A stretch of DNA of 58,256 nucleotides from Vairimorpha apis BRL 01 (taxonomy: Eukaryota; Microsporidia; Nosematidae), in NCBI GenBank assembly GCA_000447185.1, contig KE647164.1, positions 9,488-67,743 on the forward strand. The letters run 5' to 3'. A program made the translations under genes and the position numbers. This document shows positions 44,460 to 56,411 of the stretch, one piece after another (position 1 is the stretch's first letter; every line of letters starts with the position of its first letter). The notes under the pieces are model-generated. The model was not told the DNA's origin. It saw only the letters and a program-made list of their open reading frames with translations, and made no database searches.

Positions 44460-44754
44460 ATATAAAAATATAACAGTAATAAAATTATTCTTTAAATATT
44501 TGTAATACAAAAAAATGTAAATGTGATATAATTATTTATTAAATATTTGTAATACAAAAAAATATAACAGTAATAAAATTATTCTTTAAATATTTGTAAT
44601 ACATAAAAATATAATAGTAATAAAATTATTTATTAAATTTTTTGTAATACATAAAAATATAACAGTAATAAAATCATTTATTAAATATTTGTAATACAAA
44701 AAAATGTAAATGTAATAAATTTATTTATTAGATATTTGTAATACATTAAAATGT
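44460..44754. repeat. Minisatellite array running into the assembly gap
   Basis: About six degenerate copies of a roughly 50-bp unit containing TATTTGTAATACA and AATATAACAGTAATAAAATT. The array touches the N run at 44755, so its true length is unknown. Confidence 0.75.
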
Positions 44755-44929
44755 NNNNNNNNNNNNNNNNNNNNNNNNNNNNNNNNNNNNNNNNNNNNNN
44801 NNNNNNNNNNNNNNNNNNNNNNNNNNNNNNNNNNNNNNNNNNNNNNNNNNNNNNNNNNNNNNNNNNNNNNNNNNNNNNNNNNNNNNNNNNNNNNNNNNNN
44901 NNNNNNNNNNNNNNNNNNNNNNNNNNNNN
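44755..44929. other. Assembly gap (175 N)
   Basis: Run of N. It hides the end of the minisatellite array and most of a tRNA gene. Confidence 1.
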
Positions 44930-44958
44930 GCTACGCTCTACCACTAAGCTAATCCAGC
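44930..44958 (-). tRNA. tRNA gene, 5' 29 nt only, cut by the gap; isotype unknown
   Basis: On the minus strand from 44958: acceptor strand GCTGGAT, then TA (positions 8-9), D stem GCTT, D loop AGTGGTAGA-like with GG, and GAGC closing the D stem, followed by GTAGC toward the anticodon arm. This is a canonical internal A box. The anticodon and 3' half lie in the N run, so the amino acid cannot be stated. Confidence 0.8.
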
Positions 44959-45604
44959 CGAAAATGTAAAAATGTAGATTTTTATAAATACCACTACTTC
45001 ATAATATTGTTAACAAATTTTTATAAGTACAACTATTTTTATATATTATTAGCAAATTTTATAAATACCATTACTTCATAATATGAATAACAAATTTGTT
45101 AAAGTAAATTTATCTTTATATATTGTTAACAAAATATTTATAAGTACAATTACTTTTATAATATTTTATTTACAATTATACAACAACAGATAGATCACAC
45201 TATTACAATAATAATACTACAATATATAAATTTTTAATTTACAATGATAAATCACACACTACAAATTTATCACAATATAAACAACATACTAAAGAAATTT
45301 ATATTATTTAAAACAAATATACCAAAATTAATAACAATATAAACAACATACTATTAAATATCTTCTACAAACACACAAAACATCTCTACCTACAACACAT
45401 TATATACATTACTACAAACAAATTATATACATTACTACAAACAAATTATATACACATCTCTACTAACAATATAAACACATCTCTACTAACAATATATACA
45501 CATCCTTCATTTATCATTTACAAACAAATTATATACATCTCTACAAACACACTATACATATACATCTTTACAAACACACATCTTTACAAACACAACCATC
45601 TAAA
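44959..45604. other. Intergenic region with short tandem repeats, nearly G-free
   Basis: Degenerate 57-bp-like units with TATAAATACCACTACTTC or close variants at 44980-45170, then short repeats of ATTATATACATTACTACAAA and ACACATCTCTACTAACAATA at 45400-45500. From about 45180 to 45604 the plus strand has almost no G. Confidence 0.6.
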
Positions 45605-48600
45605 TCACCTATAAACACCCCCATCACCTATAAAAACACACAACTCATCAACAACATCTACATAACACTTCCTACCAAAAAACTCCCCACACAAATTATC
45701 ATAAACTTCCATACTTTCATTATCTTTAACACATTCACGTACACTAGTTTTTAAATAAACAAGTGCTTCATCTATTTTATTATCATCTATTAGTTTTAGT
45801 AGTTTGTGTTTGCGTAGTGTTATTAGCATCATATTACGTACTATGTCTGGTGTTTTCTTTTTTAGTTTTAGTTTCCACATGTCTTTTTGTCTTTTGTCTA
45901 GTATGTTGCCTCCAAAGAGATAGAGACTGTTTTTGTATTTAATGAATTGGTGGGCTGTTCTGGCTGGTGGGGAGTGTGTGTGGTGATTGTTATGTGGGTT
46001 TGTGTAATGATTTGTATTTATATTGTTATGTGATTTATTAGTGCATGTAGAGTGTGTATGATATTTATTCTTTATACTATATTTATTACTACTTTTAACA
46101 TTTCCACATTTACTACATCTACTAGATCTACTACCATTCTTCATATCACTAGATCTATTACCATTCTTCATATTATTACATATACTACATCCACCATTCT
46201 TATTATCACTACATATACTACAATTCTTATTATCACTACATATACTACCATCCTTCATATTACTATATCCATTTATAAAATCCTCTTTATTATCAAACAA
46301 ACTACCCATAAACTCTCTAACTCTACAAACCATAAACTCTTTCATCAAATCACCAACACATTTATATCTATCAATAACTTTAATCTCATCCCATTTCCTA
46401 TAAATTAAATTATAAGAATACAAACTAAATTTATCTAACTTAGAATCTTTTCCATAAGTAAATAATATTATTATACTGTTCTCGTATATTAAAGATCTTT
46501 GAATTATTCTACCTTCTGTTTTTATAGGGAATGGAACTTGTTCGTATACTGAATTGTATTTTATACTGTAGAATGTTATTGATTTGAAATTTTGTTTGTT
46601 TCTTTGGCCACCTACTATGGCTAGACTTTTGTAGTGGAAAGAGTGTTTTATGTTTATGTAGAGTAGAGTGTGTCCTAGTCTGCCTTTTAGAAGGGGGGTG
46701 TTATTATTAATAATATTATTAGAAATATTTGTGTAATTGTTATTATTATTAGAAATATTTGTGTAATTGTTATTATTGTGAATATTATTATTATTGTTAA
46801 TATTTGTATTGTTATTAATACTGTTATTAATATTAAGGTTATTCCTATTAAGGTTATTTCTATTAAGGTTGTTCATATTAAGGTTATTTCTATCAACACT
46901 ACTCATACCATAATTTCCATCCACACTATTATTTCCCTCATTACTATCTCTATTAATATTATTCATAACATTACTTATATTTCCACTTCTATTATTATTA
47001 CTATCTATTATTTCTATTATATCTCTAATTATCCCATTATAAATAGTAGTCTCAGTAAATTCATTCAGTCTATTAGTTTCAATATAAATACTTTCTCTTG
47101 TAATGTTGTTATTTTCATTTGTAATGTTATTATTTTCATTTGTGATGTTGTTATGTAAATTATTTTCACTAGCACTTCTTCTATCTACATTACTAATATT
47201 ATCTATATTATTAATATTAACATTATTAATATTATTTATATTATCTATAGTATTCATTCTATCTATATTATCACTACTTCTACTATTATCTACACTCCTA
47301 CTATTTATATTATCACTACTTCTACTACTATCTACACTCCTACTATTTATATTCCTTCCATCTACATTCCTACTATCTACACCCCTTCTATTGTCTACAT
47401 TAAGTTCATCATCTCTCAAACATTCCCATCTCAAATCACTTAATCTTAACTTGTACAATCCTTCATATCTTTCATTATGATCAGTTGATTTCCCACCGAA
47501 CATGTAAATAGACTTGTTGTTATATAAAATGAAGTGATCATATAAATTAGGTCCTTTGTTAAAGCAATGTAGTTTGTGCCAATCTAAAGATTTTTGTGTG
47601 TTGTTATTTAAAATGTTGTTATTATTTATATTGTTGTTGATATTTATACTATTGTTGTTATTTATATTAGTACTATTATTATTTATATTGTTGTTAATGT
47701 TGTTATTAATATTTATATTAGTACTATTATCATTTATATTGTTATTTCCACATTCAATTATATCACCATTCACATTATCACTTCTCCCCACATCACCATC
47801 CATATTCCCATCCACATTATCACACAACTTCCACATCTCACACATAGTATCACCCTCACTACTCATAACATACCTCCCACACAAATACACTACATCACCA
47901 TCAGTACACATCTTATGACAACTTCTTTTACCAGGAGAGTGTCTTGTACTAAGTTTAGTCCATCTTCTATTTTTGTATACCCATAAATCGTCTAGTTCTT
48001 CTTCACCGTTCCAACCTCCGTATAAATAGATTCCATGGTGGGTGCCTACAAGTTGGTGGCCTCCTCTTTCGCATGGCCATGTGGTATTTGTGGTGGTGGT
48101 ATTATTTATATTGTTATTATTTATAGTGGTATTGTTGTTATTGTCTTCAATGGTTGTACTAGAACTATCTTCTAAACTACTTTCTTCTTCTATTGTATGA
48201 TTCAGATTAGTTTTATTCACTGTTTCATTTTCTCCACTTATATTACCTAGTTCAATACTCTTCTCACATCTCCCTTCATCTTTACTATCATCATTATTCT
48301 CATCTTTACTATCATCATCACTCTTCTACTATCCTCACATCTCCCTTCATCTTTACTATCATCACCACATTCACATATCTCTTCAATACACTTCCACTCA
48401 CCTACATATCCACTTTTCTCAATATAAATACTAAATTTCTCATCAGGTATATTTTTAATAAACGATTCATCTAGTTCTAGTTCTTTATCGTAGATGTGTC
48501 TTATATATTCGTCTGGAGAAAGTAGATTTAATTTGTGTACTATTTTTTTATATTCTTTTTTAGTATGTTTTTATCTTTAATATAATTAATATTGTTGTTA

Positions 48601-50085
48601 TCAAAAGTACAATTGTATTTATTATTATCAACACTATTATTATCAATACTACTATTATCTATATATTATTATCAATACTACTATTATCTATAGTATTATT
48701 ATCAATACTACTATTACAATTATTATTTATACTATTACAATTATTATTAATATTATTATAACTATTATCAACACTACTATTATCACCATTGTATTCATCT
48801 ATATTGTATTTATCAATACTACTATCACTATTATAACTATTATCAACACTATTATTACAATTATCAATACTATCACTATTATCAATATTATATTTTCTAG
48901 TACAACAATTCTTTCTACTACAACATTCTATGTTACCACCTCGATACCTCTTAATAACATCTAAAGCATCTAATAACTCATTTCTATCAGACACACAACA
49001 CTCTACACCTCTCATCTCTACAAACCAAATACTATAATTAAAATTAATACCCCATGCTTGTAATGGCTCTATTTTAACGAACCTGCTCACTAGATATCCA
49101 TTAGAATATCCATTTGAATATCCATAAGAATATATATTATTATTTCTATTATATATATTATTATTTCTATTATATATATTATTATTTCTATTATATATAT
49201 TATTATTTCTATTATATATATTATTATTTTCATTAGTACCACATTCATTATACATAGAACATCCAATATTAATACCACATCCATTATACATATTACTATT
49301 AATCCCACTACTACCACCATTAATCCCACCACTTAAATCACCACTAACATAATAAACTAAATTAAATATTTCATCAACACTATCATTACACAAATACCCA
49401 TAAAAAACTTCAGTATACTTAATGTTATCATAACTAACACTAATACGCATCTCTTTAATATTACAAACATGTATCTTAGAATACTTCCCGAATTTTATTG
49501 ATGTAACTATTGACGGTTTAATTTGTAAAATTATAAACTGTTGGTGATCGTTTGTACTGGTTGTCCATCTTGAGTTTGGATCTGTTGGTGCGTAGATTTT
49601 TATTAATGATGGTGTGTATGATGAGGAGTAAGATGAGTAGGAGTGTATTGTGTATTGGAGTGGTAAAGTGTTTTTTTAATTTGTTTTTGTAAGTTGTGAT
49701 GAGAATGAAATTTTGAATGGAGGTTGTTATTGTTGGGATTGAGATTGTTGTTGTTGTTGTAGGAATTTGTATGTGAGTTGTTATTGTTGTTGTAGGAATT
49801 TGTATGTGAGTTGTTATTGTTGTTGGAATTATTAATGTTGGAATTAGAATTTGAATTATTATTGTTGTTATCTTTTGTATTTTCCTTTTTATTATCATTT
49901 AAAGTATGATTACTTGTACTATGCTTTTTGTTATGATTACTTTCACCATCTTTTATAGTAGAGTGACTTTTATTATCATTCTTAGTAGAGTGACTTTCAC
50001 CAGAATGCACTTTATTTTTAGAATTCCTTTTTTTATTAGAACTTCTTCTTTTAATAACTTGATCAGGTTCTTTATTTTCAAACAT
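45605..50085 (-). CDS. MKLN1: Muskelin homologue, very large, four frameshifts
   Basis: In animals a kelch-repeat subunit linked to the CTLH/GID ubiquitin ligase. ATG at 50085, CCC at plus 50103-50105. Residues 1-135 are a Ser/His/Asn-rich extension. Then the muskelin discoidin-like domain: YTIHSYSSYSSSYTPSLIKI, DPNSRW, KFGKYSKIHVCNI, and RFVKIEPLQAWGINFNYSIW. Six kelch-type blades follow from about residue 670 (RGGHQLVGTHHGIYLYGGWN, KRSCHKM, AHQFIKYKNSLYLFGGN), then a C-terminal helical region. Breaks lie near 49662 (A7 run), 48655, 48580 (A run) and 48320; one base each restores 1494 residues exactly. The family is about 735 residues; the excess is Asn-rich inserts. The LisH/CTLH segment is not clearly recognisable. 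Confidence 0.9.
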
Positions 50086-52392
50086 TTAGTAAATTTTAAA
50101 AAGGGTTTTTTTATATTCTGTGAATATTTTATTGGTTTATTAATTGATTTTATTTGTTAATTGAATATTTTTATATTATTTGTAAGAATATTTTAATTTA
50201 GTTATTTATTAGGAGATTATTTATAAATGAAAAGTTGTAATTAAATTTGATTTATACGATAGAATATTATTTATAAATTAAAAGTTGTAAATTTATTATT
50301 AGGAGATTATTTATAAATTAAAATTAATATTTTTATATTAGAAAATTATTTATAAATTAAAAATTAATATTTTTGTGATAGAATATTATTTATGAATGAA
50401 TATTGTAATTTAATTTGATTTATAAGATAGAAAGTTACAAATTGTAATTAATAATATATATTTTACAAATTGTAAATTTAATTTATTATATTCTATTTAT
50501 GTAAATTTATAATTTAAATTTGATTTATATGATAGAAAGTTACAAATTGTAATTAATAATATATATTTGCTAATTGTAAATTTAATTTTTCATCTTATAT
50601 TTATGTAAATATATAAATTAAAAATTTTACTATTTTAATTGATCAATGAAGTATATAAAATAAATTTAATTTGTTTTTTAAAGTTATTAAAATACTTAAA
50701 TTAATTTGATAAATAAAATATGTAAATTTTTATAATGAAACTTTAATTTGTTTTTAAAGTATTTTAAAATGAAAAAAGAAATTTATTTAAAAAAAAATAT
50801 GTAAATTTTTTTAAAGTTATTAAAATACTTAAATTAATTTGATAAACAAAATATGTAAATTTTTATAATGAAACTTTAATTTGTTTTTTAAAGTATTTTA
50901 AAATGAAAAAAGAAATTTATTTTAAAAAAAAATATGTAAATTTTTATAATGAAACTTTAATTTGTTTTTTAAGGTATTTTAAAATATTCAAATTAATTTG
51001 ATAAATAAAATATGTAAATTTTTTTAAAGTTATCAAAATACTTAAATTAATTTGATAAATAAAATATGTAAATTTTTTAAAGTTATCGAAATATTTAAAT
51101 TAATTTGATTAAAACTACAATTATTTTTAAATTTATTGATTTATATTTTATCCTATTAAAATAAATATTTTCAATCTAAAATATATTTATTACAAATAAT
51201 ATTAGAATAAAGAATATTTTTTTGATATAAAATTTACACTGATGATAAACAATATTTTTGATATAAAATTAACACTATTAATTAAAAAAATATTTGATAT
51301 ATATGTTTTACATTTCTAATTTAAAAAATATTTGATATAAAATTAACACTATTAATTTAAAATATATTTAATATATATGTTTTACATTTCTAATTTAAAA
51401 AATATTTGATATAAAATTTACACTTCTTATTTAAAAATATATTTAATATATATGTTTTACACTTCTTATTTAAATATTTTATATATGCTTTATATATATT
51501 TAAAAAATTATTATTATTTAAAAAATAAAATAAGTTTAATATGATTCGTATATAAAAATATATTTTTTAATTTTAATGAGACTGTTTCTGTTTTTTAATT
51601 AAATATTTTTAAATGAAACATTTTGTAATAAATCTTTATTTAAAAATATTTTCTAAAAAAAACATATTAAAATATATCATTATTAAAAATATTTCAATTT
51701 TATAATATATCTTTATTTTATAATATAATTTAATTTTAAACATTTCTTATTTAAAACTTTTTTGTATACAAAAACATATTAAAATATATCTTTATTAAAA
51801 ATATTTTTATTTTATAATATATCTTTATAACAAACTTTTTTGTATATAAAAATATTTTCTAATAAAAAATTAGTTTAACATGATTTTTGTATATAAAAAC
51901 ATTTTATTAAAAATTTTATTTTATAATATACCTTATATAAAAATATTTTATATTAAAAATTGTTTAATATTATTTTAATATATAAAAACTTTTTGTAATA
52001 TATCTTTATTTATTATATTTTTATTTCATAATATAACTTAATTTTAAACATTTCTTATTTAATCAATATCATTTTTACGTTATCTTAAAATTAAATTTTT
52101 TTTTTATATTTACATACAAATGTATTTTTATTACCTAGATATTTAATTTACACAGAGATTCTAATTTAACAATATATCTACATATCCATACAATACATCT
52201 CCTTATTACACATCCTTAAAATACATTCTACACTCACAATACATATTATTCCATACCATGTATTTTAACACATTCTCTACTCACAATACATATTCTTTCT
52301 TGACATATCCACACATACACCTACCTTAATATCTCTCCACACATACTTCAAAACACTTTTCATTATATATTCCATTTAACCCCAATTTTATA
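50086..52392. other. Repeat-rich AT intergenic region
   Basis: 2.3 kb without a gene. 50190-50420: loose repeats of GATTATTTATAAAT. 50680-51100: repeats of about 130 bp with AAATACTTAAATTAATTTGA and GAAACTTTAATTTGTTTTT. 51250-51480: about 72-bp repeats with ATATATGTTTTACA. 51600-52060: degenerate repeats with AAAAATATTT and ATAATATATCTTTAT. The last 250 bp are C-rich and contain repeated CACAATACATATT words, leading to CCCC at 52380-52383. Confidence 0.65.
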
Positions 52393-53892
52393 ATGTCAAC
52401 CATCCATCCCGATATTCCAACAAACAAAGTAAAATTAATAAACGACGAATTTAAAAATAAATACAAAGTAGATGAAGAACTAGTATATGATTTCAATAGT
52501 AACAAATATTCATCTACTAGTAGAGTACAGGATCTTATAAGGAAATATAATAGTAAGTGTAGTAATAGGGAGTATTTAAATAGTGGAAAGAATTTTAGTA
52601 ACAACAGTAATAGGGAATATAAAAGTAATAGAGAGTGTATTACAAGTGGAACTAACAATTCCATCTATAACAACAGTACTCCTTTTAGTAATAAGAGTAG
52701 TGTAGATTGTATGAATACTGTATCTAACAATCCCATCTATACTAATAACAACAGTACTACTTTCACTAATGGTAATTCCATCTATACTAATAACAATCAA
52801 GTCAAGAATACATCCATACACACTCTTCTATCAAATACAAAAGATCAATCACCTATCCCTCCTATAACATCTACACCTTTAAACATCCCAAACCTAAACC
52901 CTATAAACGTTATCTACACCCCAAGAAAAATAACACACCCTTTAACTCAACATAAACAAGACCCAATTTCCTATCCAACAACAAGTATTCCATTATACGG
53001 TCCATCAATAGAACTAACATTCCCTATAAAATTTACTATACTTAACACCATCTTTGACTTCAACCAGAATGAAGAAACAACTATTTATTATTTTAAAATA
53101 TCTAGTAATATAGAATGGATCATATTTAAAACACTTAAACAGATTAAAGAGATACTATATGGATATGATTTGTCGTATAGTTATTGTGTTTATGATAAGC
53201 AGATAAGAGATGATATTATTTGTAGTATATTTAATAATTTGTATAAGTGTGCTCCTGTGTGTGGTGGAAATATGTATATGAGTAATAGTGGTAATGGTAC
53301 TTATATGAATGGTAATATGAATAATTATATGAATACTAATAATGGATTTATAAATACTAATGGAAATAGTAATGTATCTTATAACAACACTAATGGAAAT
53401 AGTAATGTATCTTATATAAACACTAATGGAAATAGTAATAATACTTATACAAATATGGATAATACATATTCAAAATATAATGAATTATCTTCTACAAGAA
53501 CACATTCTCTAGCCAACTCTAACTTATTATCTTTTCCTCACTTAATTTCTTCTACAAAACAATCTTCTTATTCTCCACTACCAGTAGACACTCTACAACA
53601 TTTCATCCTTACTAACATAACAAAAAACATTAAATATAAAGGAAATTATCTTCTAATAAACAAAAGACCGTATTTATGCAAACTAGTAGGTAAAGCTCTT
53701 GTCTCATATAATACAGATAACAGAGTACATAAATTATTCCTCTTAGATGAATGTAAGATAGAAATGGATTTAAGTAAATCTTATTCGTTTACATTAATAT
53801 ATAGGAAAGGTGTGTATGAGATGAGTGGTAGTTGTATGAAGGAACGTGATGAATGGGTTAAAGAGATACAGTTGTTTATTAATAAAAGGTAG
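52393..53892 (+). CDS. PH-domain protein with possible PX-like region
   Basis: 499 residues. ATG at 52393 after AACCCCAATTTTATA. Residues 1-190 are Ser/Asn/Thr/Pro-rich disorder. Residues about 195-300 look folded (LYGPSIELTFPIKFTILNTI, YYFKISSNIEWIIFKTLKQI) and may be a divergent PX domain. Then a tandem Asn/Gly/Ser repeat (TNGNSNVSYNN) near 315-350. The C-terminal 90 residues read as a PH domain: NYLLINKRPYLCKLVGKAL, beta strands, and the closing helix with the invariant Trp in KERDEWVKEIQLFIN. PX followed by PH recalls phospholipase D or cell-polarity GAPs, but no catalytic domain is present. Probably a membrane-lipid-binding adaptor; exact identity unknown. Confidence 0.65.
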   Translation: MSTIHPDIPTNKVKLINDEFKNKYKVDEELVYDFNSNKYSSTSRVQDLIRKYNSKCSNREYLNSGKNFSNNSNREYKSNRECITSGTNNSIYNNSTPFSNKSSVDCMNTVSNNPIYTNNNSTTFTNGNSIYTNNNQVKNTSIHTLLSNTKDQSPIPPITSTPLNIPNLNPINVIYTPRKITHPLTQHKQDPISYPTTSIPLYGPSIELTFPIKFTILNTIFDFNQNEETTIYYFKISSNIEWIIFKTLKQIKEILYGYDLSYSYCVYDKQIRDDIICSIFNNLYKCAPVCGGNMYMSNSGNGTYMNGNMNNYMNTNNGFINTNGNSNVSYNNTNGNSNVSYINTNGNSNNTYTNMDNTYSKYNELSSTRTHSLANSNLLSFPHLISSTKQSSYSPLPVDTLQHFILTNITKNIKYKGNYLLINKRPYLCKLVGKALVSYNTDNRVHKLFLLDECKIEMDLSKSYSFTLIYRKGVYEMSGSCMKERDEWVKEIQLFINKR

Positions 53893-54575
53893 TTAGTGTG
53901 TTATAATGTATTTAATATATTTTATATGTATATATTTATAGTAGTTTGTTTTTAATATATTTTATATGTATATATTTATAGTAGTGTATTTTTAATATAT
54001 TTTATATGTATATATTTATAGTAGTGTGTATTTATAATATAGTATCATATATGATTATAATGTATATTGAATATAGTTTTATATGTGTATTATAATGTAT
54101 AGTGTTTATATATGTATGGTTTATAAAGGTATTATTAACATTTTATATCATAAATATACTATTATTATTTAATAAAGGTAATTTGTAGTATTGTTAATTT
54201 ATAAAGGTAATTTATAGTATTGTTAATTAAAATGTGCTATTTATAAGTTATAATAATATTATATATGCTATACAGAATAATATACTTTATAAAAATATAT
54301 AACATTATAATATACATTTATAAAACAATTAATATCATAATACTATATATTATAATATACATTTATAAAACAATTAATATCATAATACTATATATTATAA
54401 TATACTTTTATAAAAATATAAATCTATATATTATAATATACTTTTATAAAAATATAAATCTATATATCATACTATAATATATTATATACACATATAATAC
54501 TATATTATAAATACACACACTATAACAACATTATACATAAATATATTCAATACAATATACATTATAAAAAATACT
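53893..54575. other. Intergenic minisatellites
   Basis: Besides the 40-bp array at 53911, 54280-54480 repeats ATTATAATATACATTTATAA and a close variant with TTTTATAAAAATATA. No gene. Confidence 0.6.
53911..54030. repeat. 40-bp tandem repeat, three copies
   Basis: Units starting TTTAATATATTTTATATGTA at 53911, 53951 and 53991; almost identical. Confidence 0.9.
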
Positions 54576-56411
54576 TTAATTATATTCATACATTCTCAAC
54601 ATATCATATCCTTCTATTAGAATATACTGCCTGTTATTATGCACACTCTTAATCTCATAGTCTTTAATTTTTAAATACATTTTCTTATTCGAGGTAGTAT
54701 CGAATATAGAAATGGTCTCTTTATTACTTACACTAATATTATTATTTAGTATAGTAAGAGAATTTATATCTTCTTTTAGATCTAATTCTTTTATGATGTT
54801 ATTAGAAGAGGTGTTTAAAATATGAGGAGTGTTCATATTATGAGGAGTGTTAATATTATGTTGATTGTTAATATTATAGGGAACACTCTTGTTAGTAGAA
54901 GATGTTATATTATGTTGATTGTTAATATTATGTTGATTGCTAGTATTATGAGAAACACTCTTGCTATTAATGCCCATACTAGTATTAGTATCTTTACAAG
55001 GAGTATTCTCATTTATATTGTTATAATTATCATTACAACCTTCTCCATTAATTACTTCCTTACTATCTCCATCTATTTCTTCTCTACTCATACTATCTCT
55101 AAGATTATAATATACAAGTGTACTGTTATTTTTAATTAATAACATATTATTTATAGTATACAATCTATTTAATTTATCGTAACTATCCATTTTAAATATC
55201 TTATTTATCTTAACTTGCTTATTTACAGTATCAAATATTATAAGATTATTCTTACTAGACATACTGTATCCTATATTATTAATAACTATTAAATTACTTT
55301 TTATATCCTCAGGAGAAGTTAAAAGATTTACAAGCTTGTCATTATCATAGATTCTAAAAGACTTGTCATAACAAGTTAAATAAATAAATCTATTCTTAAT
55401 TACCATAGAAATATGATTAGGCATATTTATAGTATCTAAGAGTTTCTTTTCTTTTAAATTATATTTCTTAAGAAAGTTACTTTGAAATACATTTAAATTA
55501 TTGTCATCGTCTATAACGTATTTTATATTTACTCTTGTTTTATCGTAAGGGACTTTATCAAAGGGGATCTTGTCATATGAGATTTTCTCAATGTATTGTT
55601 GATTTTCTGTATATCTTATATTCTCTCCATATATTTTTTTGTTGTCATTGTATTGTTTGTCAATGAAATTTTTATCAATGAAATTTTTATCACTATAAGG
55701 ATTTTTATTCTCACCATATGACTTTTCAATATATTGTTTATCGTTGTATTGTTTATCATTATATATTTTCTCGTTATATATTTTCTCGTTATATATTTTC
55801 TCGTTATACATACTTCTATTCTCATTGTATCCTCTATCACCATTCCTATTCTCACCATACATCTTATCTCACATTCCTATTCTCACTATACATCTTATCA
55901 CCATACATCTTATTCACTATACATCTCTATCCACATTCCTATTTTCTCTATATAAAAGATCATGTCTAGTAGATCTAATATCATTCCCATTATATAAACC
56001 CCGTTTACTATCACTTTTAAATCTCTTATTATTATAATCTTCATATAAAATAATCTGATCATTTATTATATGATACAACATGTTATCTTCTAATATGTAA
56101 ACTACATTATTAGATATAAAAATAAGAATATTATCATTTGTAATACTAGGATAAGAAATGTCTCTAAAATAGAATTTCTTAATGAGATGAATATCATGAA
56201 GCTTATTTCCTTCTACTGTCCAATCTGATCCCATTTTTATAATATTTGTAGATCTCTGCAAACTTGTATAAGCATGAATAGTTCGTTTGTATTCTAAGTT
56301 GAGTTCCATAAGTTTTTTATTTTCCTGTTTTAACATTTTATTTTCTTGTAGAAGTTGATCGTACTGTTGTTTTATAGCTTCCAAATAGGTAGTTAGATCT
56401 GGTTGGAACAT
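54576..56411 (-). CDS. TUP1-like protein with N-terminal coiled coil and divergent propeller, broken in a repeat
   Basis: ATG at 56411, preceded by CACCCTT. The N-terminus YLEAIKQQYDQLLQENKMLK continues as a coiled coil to about residue 50, in the manner of the Tup1 tetramerisation helix. After it come beta-strand pairs (DNILIFISNNVVYILEDN), a low-complexity stretch of MYGENRN/YNEKIYN/FIDK repeats (about 150-260), and further propeller-like strands (RFIYLTCYDKSFRIYDNDKL, NNLIIFDTVNKQVKI, NISVSNKETISIFDTT). The two clean frames are in phase, but the 55 bp between them (55863-55917) hold stops. Three one-base losses in the repeat would reconnect them. Canonical WD motifs are weak, so TUP1/Groucho-type is a suggestion only; two separate genes are less likely because the second lacks its own CCC start. 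Confidence 0.45.

Larger units (their letters stand above)
41081..44754. other. Repeat-filled intergenic region
   Basis: 3.7 kb without a live gene. It holds tandem and direct repeats (listed separately), a decayed reverse transcriptase piece and AT-rich filler, and ends in an assembly gap. Confidence 0.6.

Noticed and set aside
46052..47918. Several plus-strand frames of 118-126 codons rich in Ile, Thr, Leu and Ser
   Set aside because: Shadows opposite the Asn-rich inserts of muskelin.
49138..49225. Short regular repeats in muskelin as a CRISPR array
   Set aside because: The 21-bp units have no spacers and encode a repeated NNNIYNR peptide in frame.
54265..54477. 70-codon frame of Ile/Tyr/Lys repeats
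   Set aside because: Product of the tandem repeat in the spacer, not a gene.
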